Assembly: GCA_964432885.1 (NCBI GenBank)
Contig: CAYSPG010000002.1
Location: forward strand, 124,001-188,000
Direction: 5' to 3'
From: CAYSPG01 sp964432885
GTDB taxonomy: Bacteria > Bacteroidota > Bacteroidia > AKYH767-A > OLB10
Length of the DNA: 64,000 nucleotides
Both the position numbers and the translations under genes were made by a program. Positions 19,281-26,724 of this stretch are shown one piece after another (the first letter of the stretch is position 1; the number at the start of each line of letters is the position of its first letter). The notes under the pieces were generated by a model. It was given only the letters and a program-made list of their open reading frames with translations. It was not told the DNA's origin and searched no databases.

Positions 19281-19431
19281 CATGGTTGTCCGATTAAACT
19301 TACAACTCGCACATTGCCAACGCACACCTCACCCCAACCCCTCTCCGAAGGAGAGGGGCTACATCCCGATAACTATCGGGATGATGCAACTGCATTGCAT
19401 AAAATTCATTTTTTTATCTCGGACAATAGTG
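19281..19431. mobile_element. Miniature inverted-repeat element nested inside the outer copy, with 9-bp target duplication
   Basis: The ends CATGGTTGTCC (19281-19291) and GGACAATAGTG (19421-19431) are decayed versions of the CACTGTTGTCC terminal repeat. A perfect 9-bp direct repeat, ATTTAAAAA, flanks it at 19272-19280 and 19432-19440. The 151-bp interior has three more hairpins: a 9-bp GC-rich stem with 3-nt loop (19338-19358), a 10-bp stem (19362-19383) and a 6-bp stem (19384-19400). There is no coding capacity. Cutting it out with one duplication copy gives an outer element whose right part lines up with that of the element at 21073-21231, which supports a true nested insertion. Confidence 0.82.
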
Positions 19432-19504
19432 ATTTAAAAAGTAAAATTTTAACCGGACAACAGTGATTTCTTTTTTCTAAAAAAAACTATCGCACCTGTT
19501 TAAG

Positions 19505-19512
19505 TACATTTG
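19505..19512 (+). promoter_or_regulatory. Putative -7 box for the OstA-like gene
   Basis: TACATTTG matches TAnnTTTG and lies 36 bp before the ATG at 19549, just outside the insertion that ends at 19465. The gene therefore seems to have kept its own promoter core; anything further upstream was displaced by the insertion. Confidence 0.5.
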
Positions 19513-19548
19513 CCCTCAGCAAAAACAAAAGCATTATTTTTCAGCATA

Positions 19549-21075
19549 ATGAATAATTTCAGGTTTTTATTTTTTTATTTATTCATCAGTTTCATTTCTT
19601 TTTGCTCACTTCTTGTTTCATCCTCTTGTTTTTCTCAATCTCCTTCAAAAATTGAACTTATACATGCCAATACGCTTGAAGGTGACGAACGCTTTGGAAA
19701 AGACGTAAGACGCTTATTGGGCAATGTAGTTTTCAGGCAGGACAGTGCCTATATGTATTGCGACAGCGCTTATTTATTTGCCGCCACCAATAGCCTTGAT
19801 GCGTATGGCCATGTGCGCATACAGCAGGGCGATACCATTACGCTTACCGGAGACATGTTGAAATATGATGGCAATGCAAAACTTGCGCGCCTGTTTAACA
19901 ACATTACACTTGCCGACCGCAAAATGGTACTTACAACAAACACTATGTTGTATAATATGAACACCGGCATTGCCGATTATGTTGACGGAGGAAAAATTGT
20001 AGATGCCGAAAATATCCTGACAAGTACAATTGGAAATTACTTTTCGAAAGAAAAAAAATTTACGTTTCATAAAAACGTGGTGCTGCTGCACCCTGGTTAT
20101 AAAATGGAAACCGATACGCTGGTTTATTTTTCGCTTACCAAAACATCGTACTTTTATGGGCCGTGTTACATACGCAGCACCGACAGCAGTTTTATTTACT
20201 GCGAAACAGGATGGTATAATACCGTTACTGAAAAATCGTACTTCGGGAAAAAGGCTTACTTACAAAACAAGGAACAACAACTTTTTGGCGACAGCATTTT
20301 GTATGACAGCAAAACAAAAGTGGGCCGCGCATTTTACAATGTGCAGGTAATAGATACCGCTGAAAAAATAATTGTTGATGGCGATTATGCTTTTTATGAT
20401 GAGCTAAAAGGCAAATCGTTTGTTACCGGAAAAACAATGATGACAAAAGCTTTTGAAAAAGATTCGCTGTTTATGCATGGCGATACGCTGTTTGCTACCT
20501 ACGATTCTATAACTAAAAATAAATCGTACTTTGCTTATCATAAAGTGCGATTATACAAAACCGATTTGCAGGGTGTGTGCGATTCACTGGTATATAACTC
20601 AGCCGATAGCATGTTGCATCTGTTTACCAATCCCGTTTTATGGAGCGATAAAAACCAACTGGCTGCCGACAGCATTTCCATGCAAATTTCAAATAATAAA
20701 ATTGACAAAATGTATTTGGTGAGCAATGCATTTATTGCTTCAAAAGAAGACAGCGTTCGATACAACCAGGTGCGTGGCAAAACCATGACCGGTTTTTTTT
20801 CCGACAATAGCCTTTACCGCATGGATGTTTTTGGAAACGGGCAAAGCATTTATTATGCACGTAATAAAAAAAATCAGCTTACCGGAGTAAACAGAAGTGA
20901 ATGCAGCAGTATGATTATTTTGTTTACGAACAATAAAGTATCGCGCATAAAACTTATAGAGAAGCCAGATGCAACTTTTTATCCTATAGGTGAGCTGGCA
21001 CCCAGTGAACTTTTGCTTAAAGGATTTAGCTGGCAGGCAAAAAGAAGACCTGTTAGTAAGGAGGATATTTTTTAG
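19549..21075 (+). CDS. OstA/LptA-like lipopolysaccharide transport family protein
   Basis: 508 residues from the ATG at 19549. Reading can be extended upstream to a TTG at 19510, but the ATG places a good signal peptide first (MNNFRFLFFYLFISFISF, cleavage near CFSQ). The OstA-like N-terminal domain is seen in IELIHANTLEGDERFGKDVR, LLGNVVFRQDSAYMYCDSAY and repeated blocks of the form GxVRIQQGDTxxLTGDxLxYD. These repeats continue to about residue 430 as a beta-jellyroll-like series. In Bacteroidota such proteins are thought to be periplasmic LPS-transport (LptA/LptD-related) factors. The stop TAG at 21073-21075 is the first three bases of an inserted element; the pre-insertion frame would end two codons later (Ser-Glu-stop). 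It is bracketed by related insertions on both sides. Confidence 0.85.
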   Translation: MNNFRFLFFYLFISFISFCSLLVSSSCFSQSPSKIELIHANTLEGDERFGKDVRRLLGNVVFRQDSAYMYCDSAYLFAATNSLDAYGHVRIQQGDTITLTGDMLKYDGNAKLARLFNNITLADRKMVLTTNTMLYNMNTGIADYVDGGKIVDAENILTSTIGNYFSKEKKFTFHKNVVLLHPGYKMETDTLVYFSLTKTSYFYGPCYIRSTDSSFIYCETGWYNTVTEKSYFGKKAYLQNKEQQLFGDSILYDSKTKVGRAFYNVQVIDTAEKIIVDGDYAFYDELKGKSFVTGKTMMTKAFEKDSLFMHGDTLFATYDSITKNKSYFAYHKVRLYKTDLQGVCDSLVYNSADSMLHLFTNPVLWSDKNQLAADSISMQISNNKIDKMYLVSNAFIASKEDSVRYNQVRGKTMTGFFSDNSLYRMDVFGNGQSIYYARNKKNQLTGVNRSECSSMIILFTNNKVSRIKLIEKPDATFYPIGELAPSELLLKGFSWQAKRRPVSKEDIF

Positions 21076-21231
21076 TATTGTCCGATTAAATTTGAATAAT
21101 ATGAAAAGAGATGCCTCGGCTTCGCTCGGCATGACAGGGTATTCGTATTTTTGTAGAGGAGAGGGGGCTTTCTTTTGGGCGAAGCCGAGGCATCTAAATT
21201 GAAAAGACTAAAATTTAATCGGACAACAGTG
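21073..21231. mobile_element. Miniature inverted-repeat element at the 3' end of the OstA-like gene
   Basis: The right end GGACAACAGTG (21221-21231) is the same terminal repeat as in the upstream element. The left end TAGTATTGTCC (21073-21083) matches it at 8 of 11 positions. Inside, ATTGTCCGATTAAATTT (21077-21093) pairs with 21211-21227 at 16 of 17 positions, and a 16-bp perfect inner hairpin uses 21109-21124 and 21180-21195. Flanking 9-mers GATATTTTT (21064-21072) and GATGTTTTT (21232-21240) match at 8 of 9, a slightly decayed target duplication. There is no transposase ORF. Confidence 0.82.
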
Positions 21232-21257
21232 GATGTTTTTAGTGAATAGAGACGCTA

Positions 21258-21707
21258 ATGCAGTTAAAGAAAAAATACTATTTTCGTTTAGCAGTATTCT
21301 TTCCAATTGCTCACCAATGCCCTGCGGCCGGTGGCAATGCGGTTTTTATTGCACGAGTTTTATACTCCCTTGTTGAGTATCTTGAAGAGTAAGATGATGA
21401 AAATGTATGCCTAGCAAACCATGGTATTTATCGAAGTTCTGGTTTTGAAGATGAAACTTTCGAAAGTTACGTATCTATAATGTCGAACCATTCAGAAAAT
21501 ACACTTAGTGTTAAATTTAATAAGACTTTTAAATCTGCAATAAAGCTTTTTTTATTTGATATGAATGGCAGGATAGTCTTATCAATAGATAATTTATTTA
21601 ATGATCAAATTGTCAATACCTGTTACCTTAAACAGGGTATCTATAGTTGTCAAATTGCCACTGAAAATCACTTGCCAATTATTAAAAAGATTGCTGTAAT
21701 AAAATGA
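21258..21707 (+). pseudogene. Remnant of a T9SS-secreted protein: C-terminal tail with an in-frame stop and no N-terminus
   Basis: Reading one frame from 21258 gives a segment containing HQCPAAGGNAVFIARVLYSL, then TAA at 21390-21392, then the same frame continues DDENVCLANHGIYRSSGFED and a type A T9SS sorting-tail shape (ENTLSVKF ... IKLFLFDMNGRIVLSI ... LKQGIYSCQIA ... KKIAVIK) to a TGA at 21705. The position where such tails usually read PNP reads SNH. No signal peptide or catalytic domain precedes it; the upstream sequence is the ancestral stop of the OstA-like gene (21247-21249). I read this as the last ~150 codons of a lost secreted protein, broken by a stop. The part after the stop could start at ATG 21480 (75 codons) and overlaps the next gene by 4 bp, but nothing suggests it works alone. 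Confidence 0.7.
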
Positions 21708-23206
21708 TGAAAAGGATAACTATATTTCTAATCTTATTTTTGTTGTGTTCCAAAATATTACTTGCACAGGGAGAGAATTATCTTTGGTTGGCAGGATACG
21801 AAAACTATCCAAGTGGTTCAAATATACATTCAAAAATGATTTTGGATTTTGCCAATGGAACTTTGCATTTGGATTCTGCTTTGTTTGAAATGCGATTTAA
21901 TATTTCCAATACATCTATATGTGATACAAGCGGCCAACTCCAGTTTTATACCAATGGTGTTTATTTAGCCAATGCCTTTCATGATACCATGGCAAACGGA
22001 AATGATATAAACCCAGGTGACTTTACAAACACATGGATTAATTCGTTTGGTGGACTTCCGTTAATTCAGGGACAACTTATTTTGCCATATCCCGGCAACC
22101 ACAGCATTTATGCACTAATACATATTACACTATATTACGATTTGTTTTATCATTCTGACTCATTGTTTTATTCAATAATTGATATGAGTCAAAACGGGGG
22201 ACTTGGTGCTGTAACGAGTAAAAAAAATTTGCTTGGCACTGATACGCTAATTTCAGGAGCTATTAATGCCTGCCGTCATGCCAATGGGCGCGACTGGTGG
22301 ATTTTAACCCATAGTGATTCGTCAGATACATATATTAAATACCTCTTTACACCCTCAGGGTTTTTGGGACCTTATTATCAAAACATAGGCAACCAAATAA
22401 ATTTTGCAAGCAACCACCAGTCATCCTTTTCGCCTGACGGCAGCAGGTATGCTTATTTTAATACAGATATAAATTTAGACTTGTTTGACTTTGACCGTTG
22501 CACTGGTATGCTATCAAATGCACACAATATTTTGGTAGGCAGCAATGCAGGCGCTATAGGTGTTTCGTTTTCGCCTAATTCGCGTTTTATGTATGCATCC
22601 ACAGGGTTAAAACTAAAACAATATGATTGCCTTGCATCCAATGTTGCTGCATCTGGAATGAATGTAGCTGTTTGGGATTCGTTTTACTCACCGGCACCAC
22701 CCTTTGCCACCACTTTTTTTACGCAGCAACTTGCGGCTGATGGAAAAATTTATGTGGGCTGCTCAAACGGAACCCAACATATTCATTATATAAATTACCC
22801 TGATAGTCTTGGGCTTGCTTGCGATGTTCATCAGCACTCTGTTTATTTTCCTTACTTTATCAGTATTGGTGGTGTGTGTTACCAACCCAACTATCATTTA
22901 GGTGCGCTTACCGGTAGCCCATGCGATACGTTAACATCAGCTAATGATGCTCTTTCTTCAAAAAACAAAATGCTTCGTGTTTTGCAAAACCCTAACGATG
23001 GCAATTTTTCTGTTTTGTTTTCTGCATCTCCTCAACCTCAAACCATTGAGGTAATAAACTCTTTGGGTTCAACTTTTTTTACTTCACATATTGCTCCTTA
23101 CAGCACAACGTATAGCTTCAGGCTTGGTAATATAGCAAGTGGTGTTTATTTGTTAAGGATAAATGATGGTGATGAGATACGAACTGCAAAGTTTGTTAAG
23201 GTATAA
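21704..23206 (+). CDS. T9SS-secreted propeller-like protein with type A sorting tail
   Basis: 500 residues. Signal peptide MMKRITIFLILFLLCSKILLAQ. The body has repeated propeller-like segments (SSFSPDGSRYAYFNTDINLDL, GVSFSPNSRFMYASTG, LAADGKIYVGCSNG). The C-terminal ~80 residues are a type A T9SS sorting domain (LQNPNDGNFSVLFSA ... IEVINSLGSTFFTS ... ASGVYLLRINDGDE ... KFVKV), so the mature protein is probably released or attached at the cell surface. The start overlaps the TGA of the preceding remnant in the sequence ATGA, perhaps an accident of decay. Function unknown; proteins of this pattern are common secreted products of Bacteroidota. Confidence 0.85.
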   Translation: MMKRITIFLILFLLCSKILLAQGENYLWLAGYENYPSGSNIHSKMILDFANGTLHLDSALFEMRFNISNTSICDTSGQLQFYTNGVYLANAFHDTMANGNDINPGDFTNTWINSFGGLPLIQGQLILPYPGNHSIYALIHITLYYDLFYHSDSLFYSIIDMSQNGGLGAVTSKKNLLGTDTLISGAINACRHANGRDWWILTHSDSSDTYIKYLFTPSGFLGPYYQNIGNQINFASNHQSSFSPDGSRYAYFNTDINLDLFDFDRCTGMLSNAHNILVGSNAGAIGVSFSPNSRFMYASTGLKLKQYDCLASNVAASGMNVAVWDSFYSPAPPFATTFFTQQLAADGKIYVGCSNGTQHIHYINYPDSLGLACDVHQHSVYFPYFISIGGVCYQPNYHLGALTGSPCDTLTSANDALSSKNKMLRVLQNPNDGNFSVLFSASPQPQTIEVINSLGSTFFTSHIAPYSTTYSFRLGNIASGVYLLRINDGDEIRTAKFVKV

Positions 23207-23349
23207 CCGTAATTTATTTTCTTTGGAAAAATGTATTGCCTTTTTTGATTTCAGGACTATGATTTACAAGCCTGAAACTTTTTGAGCAAAGCCAAATTCC
23301 TATAGTATTCGGGAAACCCCGAATCTCCATTTTAAAACATTCAATCTTT

Positions 23350-23357
23350 TATCTTTG
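23350..23357 (+). promoter_or_regulatory. Putative -7 box for the BtuF-like gene
   Basis: TATCTTTG fits TAnnTTTG and ends only 6 bp before the ATG at 23364, so the transcript would be leaderless or nearly so. A 7-bp hairpin (23307-23313 with 23318-23324) lies just upstream. Confidence 0.5.
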
Positions 23358-23363
23358 TGCATT

Positions 23364-24155
23364 ATGTCAGTTTATATTGACCAACTTAACCGCAAAGTAA
23401 ATTTAGATGCGCCACCTAAACGCATTGTTTCATTGGTGCCATCGCAAACCGAACTGCTTGCCGATTTAGGATTGAGTGATAAACTTGCAGGTATTACCAA
23501 ATACTGCATTTATCCTCCTGATATTTACCTGAGTACCCCACACATTGGCGGCACCAAAAATTTTAACATCGAAAGAATAAAAACCTTAAAGCCAGATTTA
23601 ATTATTGGCAATAAAGAAGAGAATACAAAAAAACTTATTGATGAATTAGAAGAAGAGTTTCCTGTGTGGATGAGCGATGTAAGCGATTTGCACGAAGCCA
23701 TGGAAATGATTTACTGTGTGGGAAGCATTACAGGAACACTTGAAAAAGCAGAAGAGATAATTAAAAACATACACACCGATTTTGAAAAACTAAGGCAAAC
23801 ACATACTGCCAAAAAACCAAAGGCGCTGTATCTTATCTGGCGCAAGCCATACATAAGTGTGGGCGCCAACACATTTATTCATGATATGATGGAGCGCTGC
23901 GGATTTCACAATGTGCTTGTAAATAAAACCCGCTATCCCGAACTTTCTGCCGCTGATATAAAAAGTTTAAATCCCGAAATCATTTTATTATCAACCGAAC
24001 CTTATCCCTTTCGCGAAAAGCACTTTAATGAGTTTAAAGCCATTTGCCCCAAAGCAAAATTTGTGTTAGCCGAAGGCGAATATTTTTCGTGGTATGGGTC
24101 TAGGCTGGTAAACGCTTGCAGCTATTTTCAAAAGTTTAAAGAAAACGTATTTTAA
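23364..24155 (+). CDS. Helical-backbone metal/cobalamin receptor (BtuF-like) without signal peptide
   Basis: 263 residues from the ATG at 23364. The fold signature of class III substrate-binding proteins is clear: RIVSLVPSQTELLADLGLSDKLAGIT, then IERIKTLKPDLIIGNKEEN and the second lobe IKSLNPEIILLSTEPYPF. BtuF, FhuD and HmuT belong here and normally feed ABC importers. No N-terminal signal peptide or lipobox precedes the domain, and no permease or ATPase gene is adjacent, so delivery to a transporter is not supported by context. A cobalamin adenosyltransferase at 34878 shows that the organism handles B12, but a link is speculation. The next gene, patatin-like, starts 26 bp downstream. Confidence 0.8.
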   Translation: MSVYIDQLNRKVNLDAPPKRIVSLVPSQTELLADLGLSDKLAGITKYCIYPPDIYLSTPHIGGTKNFNIERIKTLKPDLIIGNKEENTKKLIDELEEEFPVWMSDVSDLHEAMEMIYCVGSITGTLEKAEEIIKNIHTDFEKLRQTHTAKKPKALYLIWRKPYISVGANTFIHDMMERCGFHNVLVNKTRYPELSAADIKSLNPEIILLSTEPYPFREKHFNEFKAICPKAKFVLAEGEYFSWYGSRLVNACSYFQKFKENVF

Positions 24156-24181
24156 TGCTAAATCAGTTTTTGGATTAACCC

Positions 24182-26464
24182 ATGACATTTTTCAGAAGTC
24201 TTTTTGTTTTACTTTTTTTATCGCCAATAATGCAAGCGCAAAAAGTTGGATTGGTATTAAGCGGTGGTGGCACACGAGGCTATGCCCACATTGGAGTTTT
24301 AAAAGCGCTTGAAGAGAACAACATACCCGTTGATTATATAACCGGCACATCGGCAGGTGCGTTGGTGGGTAGTTTTTATGCAGCAGGATACAGCCCCCAG
24401 CAGATAGAAAACATTGTATTAAGCAATGAGTTTAGAGAATGGGCAACCGGACACTCAAACGAAGATTTAGATTACTTTTTTAAAGAGCGTGAACCTGATG
24501 CATCATGGGCTACAGTAAAATTGTCATACGATTCAACATTGCACACACATGTTTTAAACCCATTGGTAAGCAGTGCCGAAGTAGATTTTTTACTGATGGA
24601 AAACATGGCTGCACCAAGTGCCAAGGCTGATTATGATTTTAATAATTTGTTTGTGCCATTTCGTTGTGTTGCATCCGATATTATCAATAAAAAACCAGTG
24701 ATATTTAATTGTGGTGACTTGGGCCGCGCGGTGCGTGCATCCATATCTTACCCGCTTTACATTTCGCCAATGACAGCAGATAACCAAATACTTTATGATG
24801 GAGGTATTTACAATAATTTTCCGGCTGATGTGATGCTTACCGATTTTGAGCCTGATATAATTCTTGGCTCAAATGTTACAGGCGTTAGCGACATACCGTA
24901 TTCCGAAAATATTTTTTCGCAGTTCAGAAATATGATCATACAACAGCAATATGTTTCGCTACCGAGCGCCAATGATGTACTGATAAATCCTGATGTATCA
25001 GAAATGGGTGTGTTTGATTTTGGAAACTTTAAAGCCGTAATTGATTCAGGATACCGTGCCACACTTGCCCAAATGGAGATCATAAAAAGCCGCATTGCGC
25101 GCAGAGTTTATGCCGATGAAACAGCAAATAAGCGAAGTGCATTTGTAAAAGGTTTTGCTTCACTGGTAATTGACAGTATTGAAATTACAGGTGTATCAAA
25201 AGAAAAAGCGCAGTACATAAAAAAAATATTAAACCCACATGGCAATACGCTAAAGCTAAAACAGCTAAAGCCCCGTTATTTTAAAATGATTGCAGATGAA
25301 AATATACGTCATGCATTTCCAAGGCTTATTTACAACAACCAAACCGGATTTTACAAACTCGAAATTTTTATAAAATCCGAACGCGATTTACGCATTGATG
25401 TGGGCGGAAATTTTTCATCGCGCCCAATCAGCGAAGTGTTTATTGGTTTGCATTATAATTTTTTGGGAAGGCAAAGTTTAAGTTTTGATGTGAACACCTA
25501 TTTTGGAAAACTATATAACTCAGGCCAGTTTAAAATTCGTATTGATTTTCCGGGACGGTTAGATTTTATGGCCGAGCCTTTTGTAATCCTTAACCGCATG
25601 AACTATTACAAAAGCAGCATTGCGTTTTTTGAGGATATAAGACCATCTTATTTAATAAAATCCGATCAGGCTTATGGTATTAACATTGGAATTCCTGCGC
25701 GTAACAAAGGAGCAATAATTGCATCAGGAGCATTGTTCAATATTAAAAACCAATATTACCAAACGCGCGATTTTTCAAAAACCGATACTGCCGATGTTAC
25801 CCGACTTGAAGGATACACCGCATCATTAAATTTTGAACGCAATACGCTTAACCGAAAAATGTATGCAAGCAGTGGCACGTTTTTAAACATTAGGTTTAGG
25901 TGGGTGCAGGGCTACGAAAAAACTATTCCGGGTTCCATCCCTTTTGATAAAAGCGCCCTATCAGCACTGCGTAGCTGGTGGCAACTAAAAATGGTTTACG
26001 ATAATTATTTTAAAACACTAAATTCTGTTAAATTGGGATTTTACTCCGAAACAAATTTTTCTAACCAGCCATTTTTTGCCAATTATACAGCCACCGCATT
26101 GCAGGCGCCCGGTTTTGACCCAACCATTGAAAGCAAAACACTGTTTCTCGAAAATTTTCATGCACATAATTTTATTGGTGCAGGGTTAAAGGCTATTGTA
26201 AGCATTCGGTCTAATATTGACTTGCGGTTAGAGGGATTTGCTTACCAGCCTTTTCAGGAAATATTAAACAATACCGGTGATAGCAAAGCATATTACGGAG
26301 ATGCTCTTTCAAAAAGATATTATATTGCATCGCTTGCTGCGGTATATAACAGCCCTGTTGGGCCCTTTGCCCTTAACCTTAATTACTACGACCGGAAGTC
26401 AAAATCCTTTACACTGCTTTTTCACTTTGGTTATATTTTATTTAACCGTTCGGCTTTGGATTAA
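24182..26464 (+). CDS. Patatin-like phospholipase with C-terminal outer-membrane beta-barrel
   Basis: 760 residues. Signal peptide MTFFRSLFVLLFLSPIMQAQ. The patatin domain (about 20-300) has the oxyanion loop GGGTRG, nucleophile Ser in GTSAG and the dyad Asp in ILYDGGIYNNFP. A POTRA-like stretch (about 325-400, VIDSIEITGVSKEKAQYIKK) follows, then a BamA/surface-antigen barrel to the C-terminus. This is the architecture of the PlpD / type Vd family, in which the barrel sits in the outer membrane and the lipase is presented by it; Bacteroidota homologues include Porphyromonas PG1881-like and NTE-type proteins, although the exact orthology here is not established. Expected activity is phospholipid or acyl-ester hydrolysis. 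Probably co-transcribed with the BtuF-like gene. Confidence 0.9.
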   Translation: MTFFRSLFVLLFLSPIMQAQKVGLVLSGGGTRGYAHIGVLKALEENNIPVDYITGTSAGALVGSFYAAGYSPQQIENIVLSNEFREWATGHSNEDLDYFFKEREPDASWATVKLSYDSTLHTHVLNPLVSSAEVDFLLMENMAAPSAKADYDFNNLFVPFRCVASDIINKKPVIFNCGDLGRAVRASISYPLYISPMTADNQILYDGGIYNNFPADVMLTDFEPDIILGSNVTGVSDIPYSENIFSQFRNMIIQQQYVSLPSANDVLINPDVSEMGVFDFGNFKAVIDSGYRATLAQMEIIKSRIARRVYADETANKRSAFVKGFASLVIDSIEITGVSKEKAQYIKKILNPHGNTLKLKQLKPRYFKMIADENIRHAFPRLIYNNQTGFYKLEIFIKSERDLRIDVGGNFSSRPISEVFIGLHYNFLGRQSLSFDVNTYFGKLYNSGQFKIRIDFPGRLDFMAEPFVILNRMNYYKSSIAFFEDIRPSYLIKSDQAYGINIGIPARNKGAIIASGALFNIKNQYYQTRDFSKTDTADVTRLEGYTASLNFERNTLNRKMYASSGTFLNIRFRWVQGYEKTIPGSIPFDKSALSALRSWWQLKMVYDNYFKTLNSVKLGFYSETNFSNQPFFANYTATALQAPGFDPTIESKTLFLENFHAHNFIGAGLKAIVSIRSNIDLRLEGFAYQPFQEILNNTGDSKAYYGDALSKRYYIASLAAVYNSPVGPFALNLNYYDRKSKSFTLLFHFGYILFNRSALD

Positions 26465-26724
26465 CGCGTCAAAAATCCATATATTGATTATTTAAATTTC
26501 TCTAAAACCTTTTGTGCTGCTGCATTTCAATAAAGCGCTTGCCATAAGTTTGATTTTAAACAAACAAACGTTGATTTTTCATTGTAACCCTATCAACTTT
26601 TTTGCGTTAAAAACTGGTGTAAATAAATTAACACAATACAAAAAAAAGTTAAAAATTAATCACACTTTCGCATACACATTTAACCACTATTAAAAATTTT
26701 AATCAACCACAATACACTAAAGCA

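Larger units (their letters stand above)
19099..19465. mobile_element. Composite miniature inverted-repeat element (outer copy) with 9-bp target duplication
   Basis: The ends are perfect 11-bp terminal inverted repeats, CACTGTTGTCC (19099-19109) and GGACAACAGTG (19455-19465), with looser pairing further in (TTAAA/TTTAA). An identical 9-bp direct repeat, ATTTCTTTT, flanks it at 19090-19098 and 19466-19474, as expected of a target-site duplication. The element has no ORF for a transposase, so it is non-autonomous. It contains a long hairpin (19123-19269) and a second element inserted at 19281. Without that insert it would be about 207 bp and closely resembles the element at 21073-21231. It fills most of the 525-bp gene-free gap between the S8 peptidase and the OstA-like gene. 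The parent transposase family is unknown; a 9-bp duplication is compatible with several, including IS4-type. Confidence 0.85.

Noticed and set aside
19237..19437. A 66-codon plus-strand frame in the gap before the OstA-like gene.
   Set aside because: It runs through hairpin arms and both boundaries of the nested insertion; no protein-like conservation is expected.
21480..21707. A separate 75-codon gene.
   Set aside because: The same frame continues upstream past one stop into sequence with the same kind of T9SS-cargo pattern, there is no signal peptide, and the sorting tail is damaged; a remnant explains it better.
23207..23349. Hairpins (23249-23277 and 23307-23324) upstream of the BtuF-like gene as a possible riboswitch.
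   Set aside because: Only two short stems without a B12-box or other conserved core. The first could be a weak terminator for the preceding gene (7-bp stem, 15-nt loop), too weak to call.
26465..26724. 260-bp gap before the 519-residue protein, inspected for small genes or RNAs.
   Set aside because: AT-rich with no start-to-stop frame of note, no tRNA-like fold and no clear promoter box.
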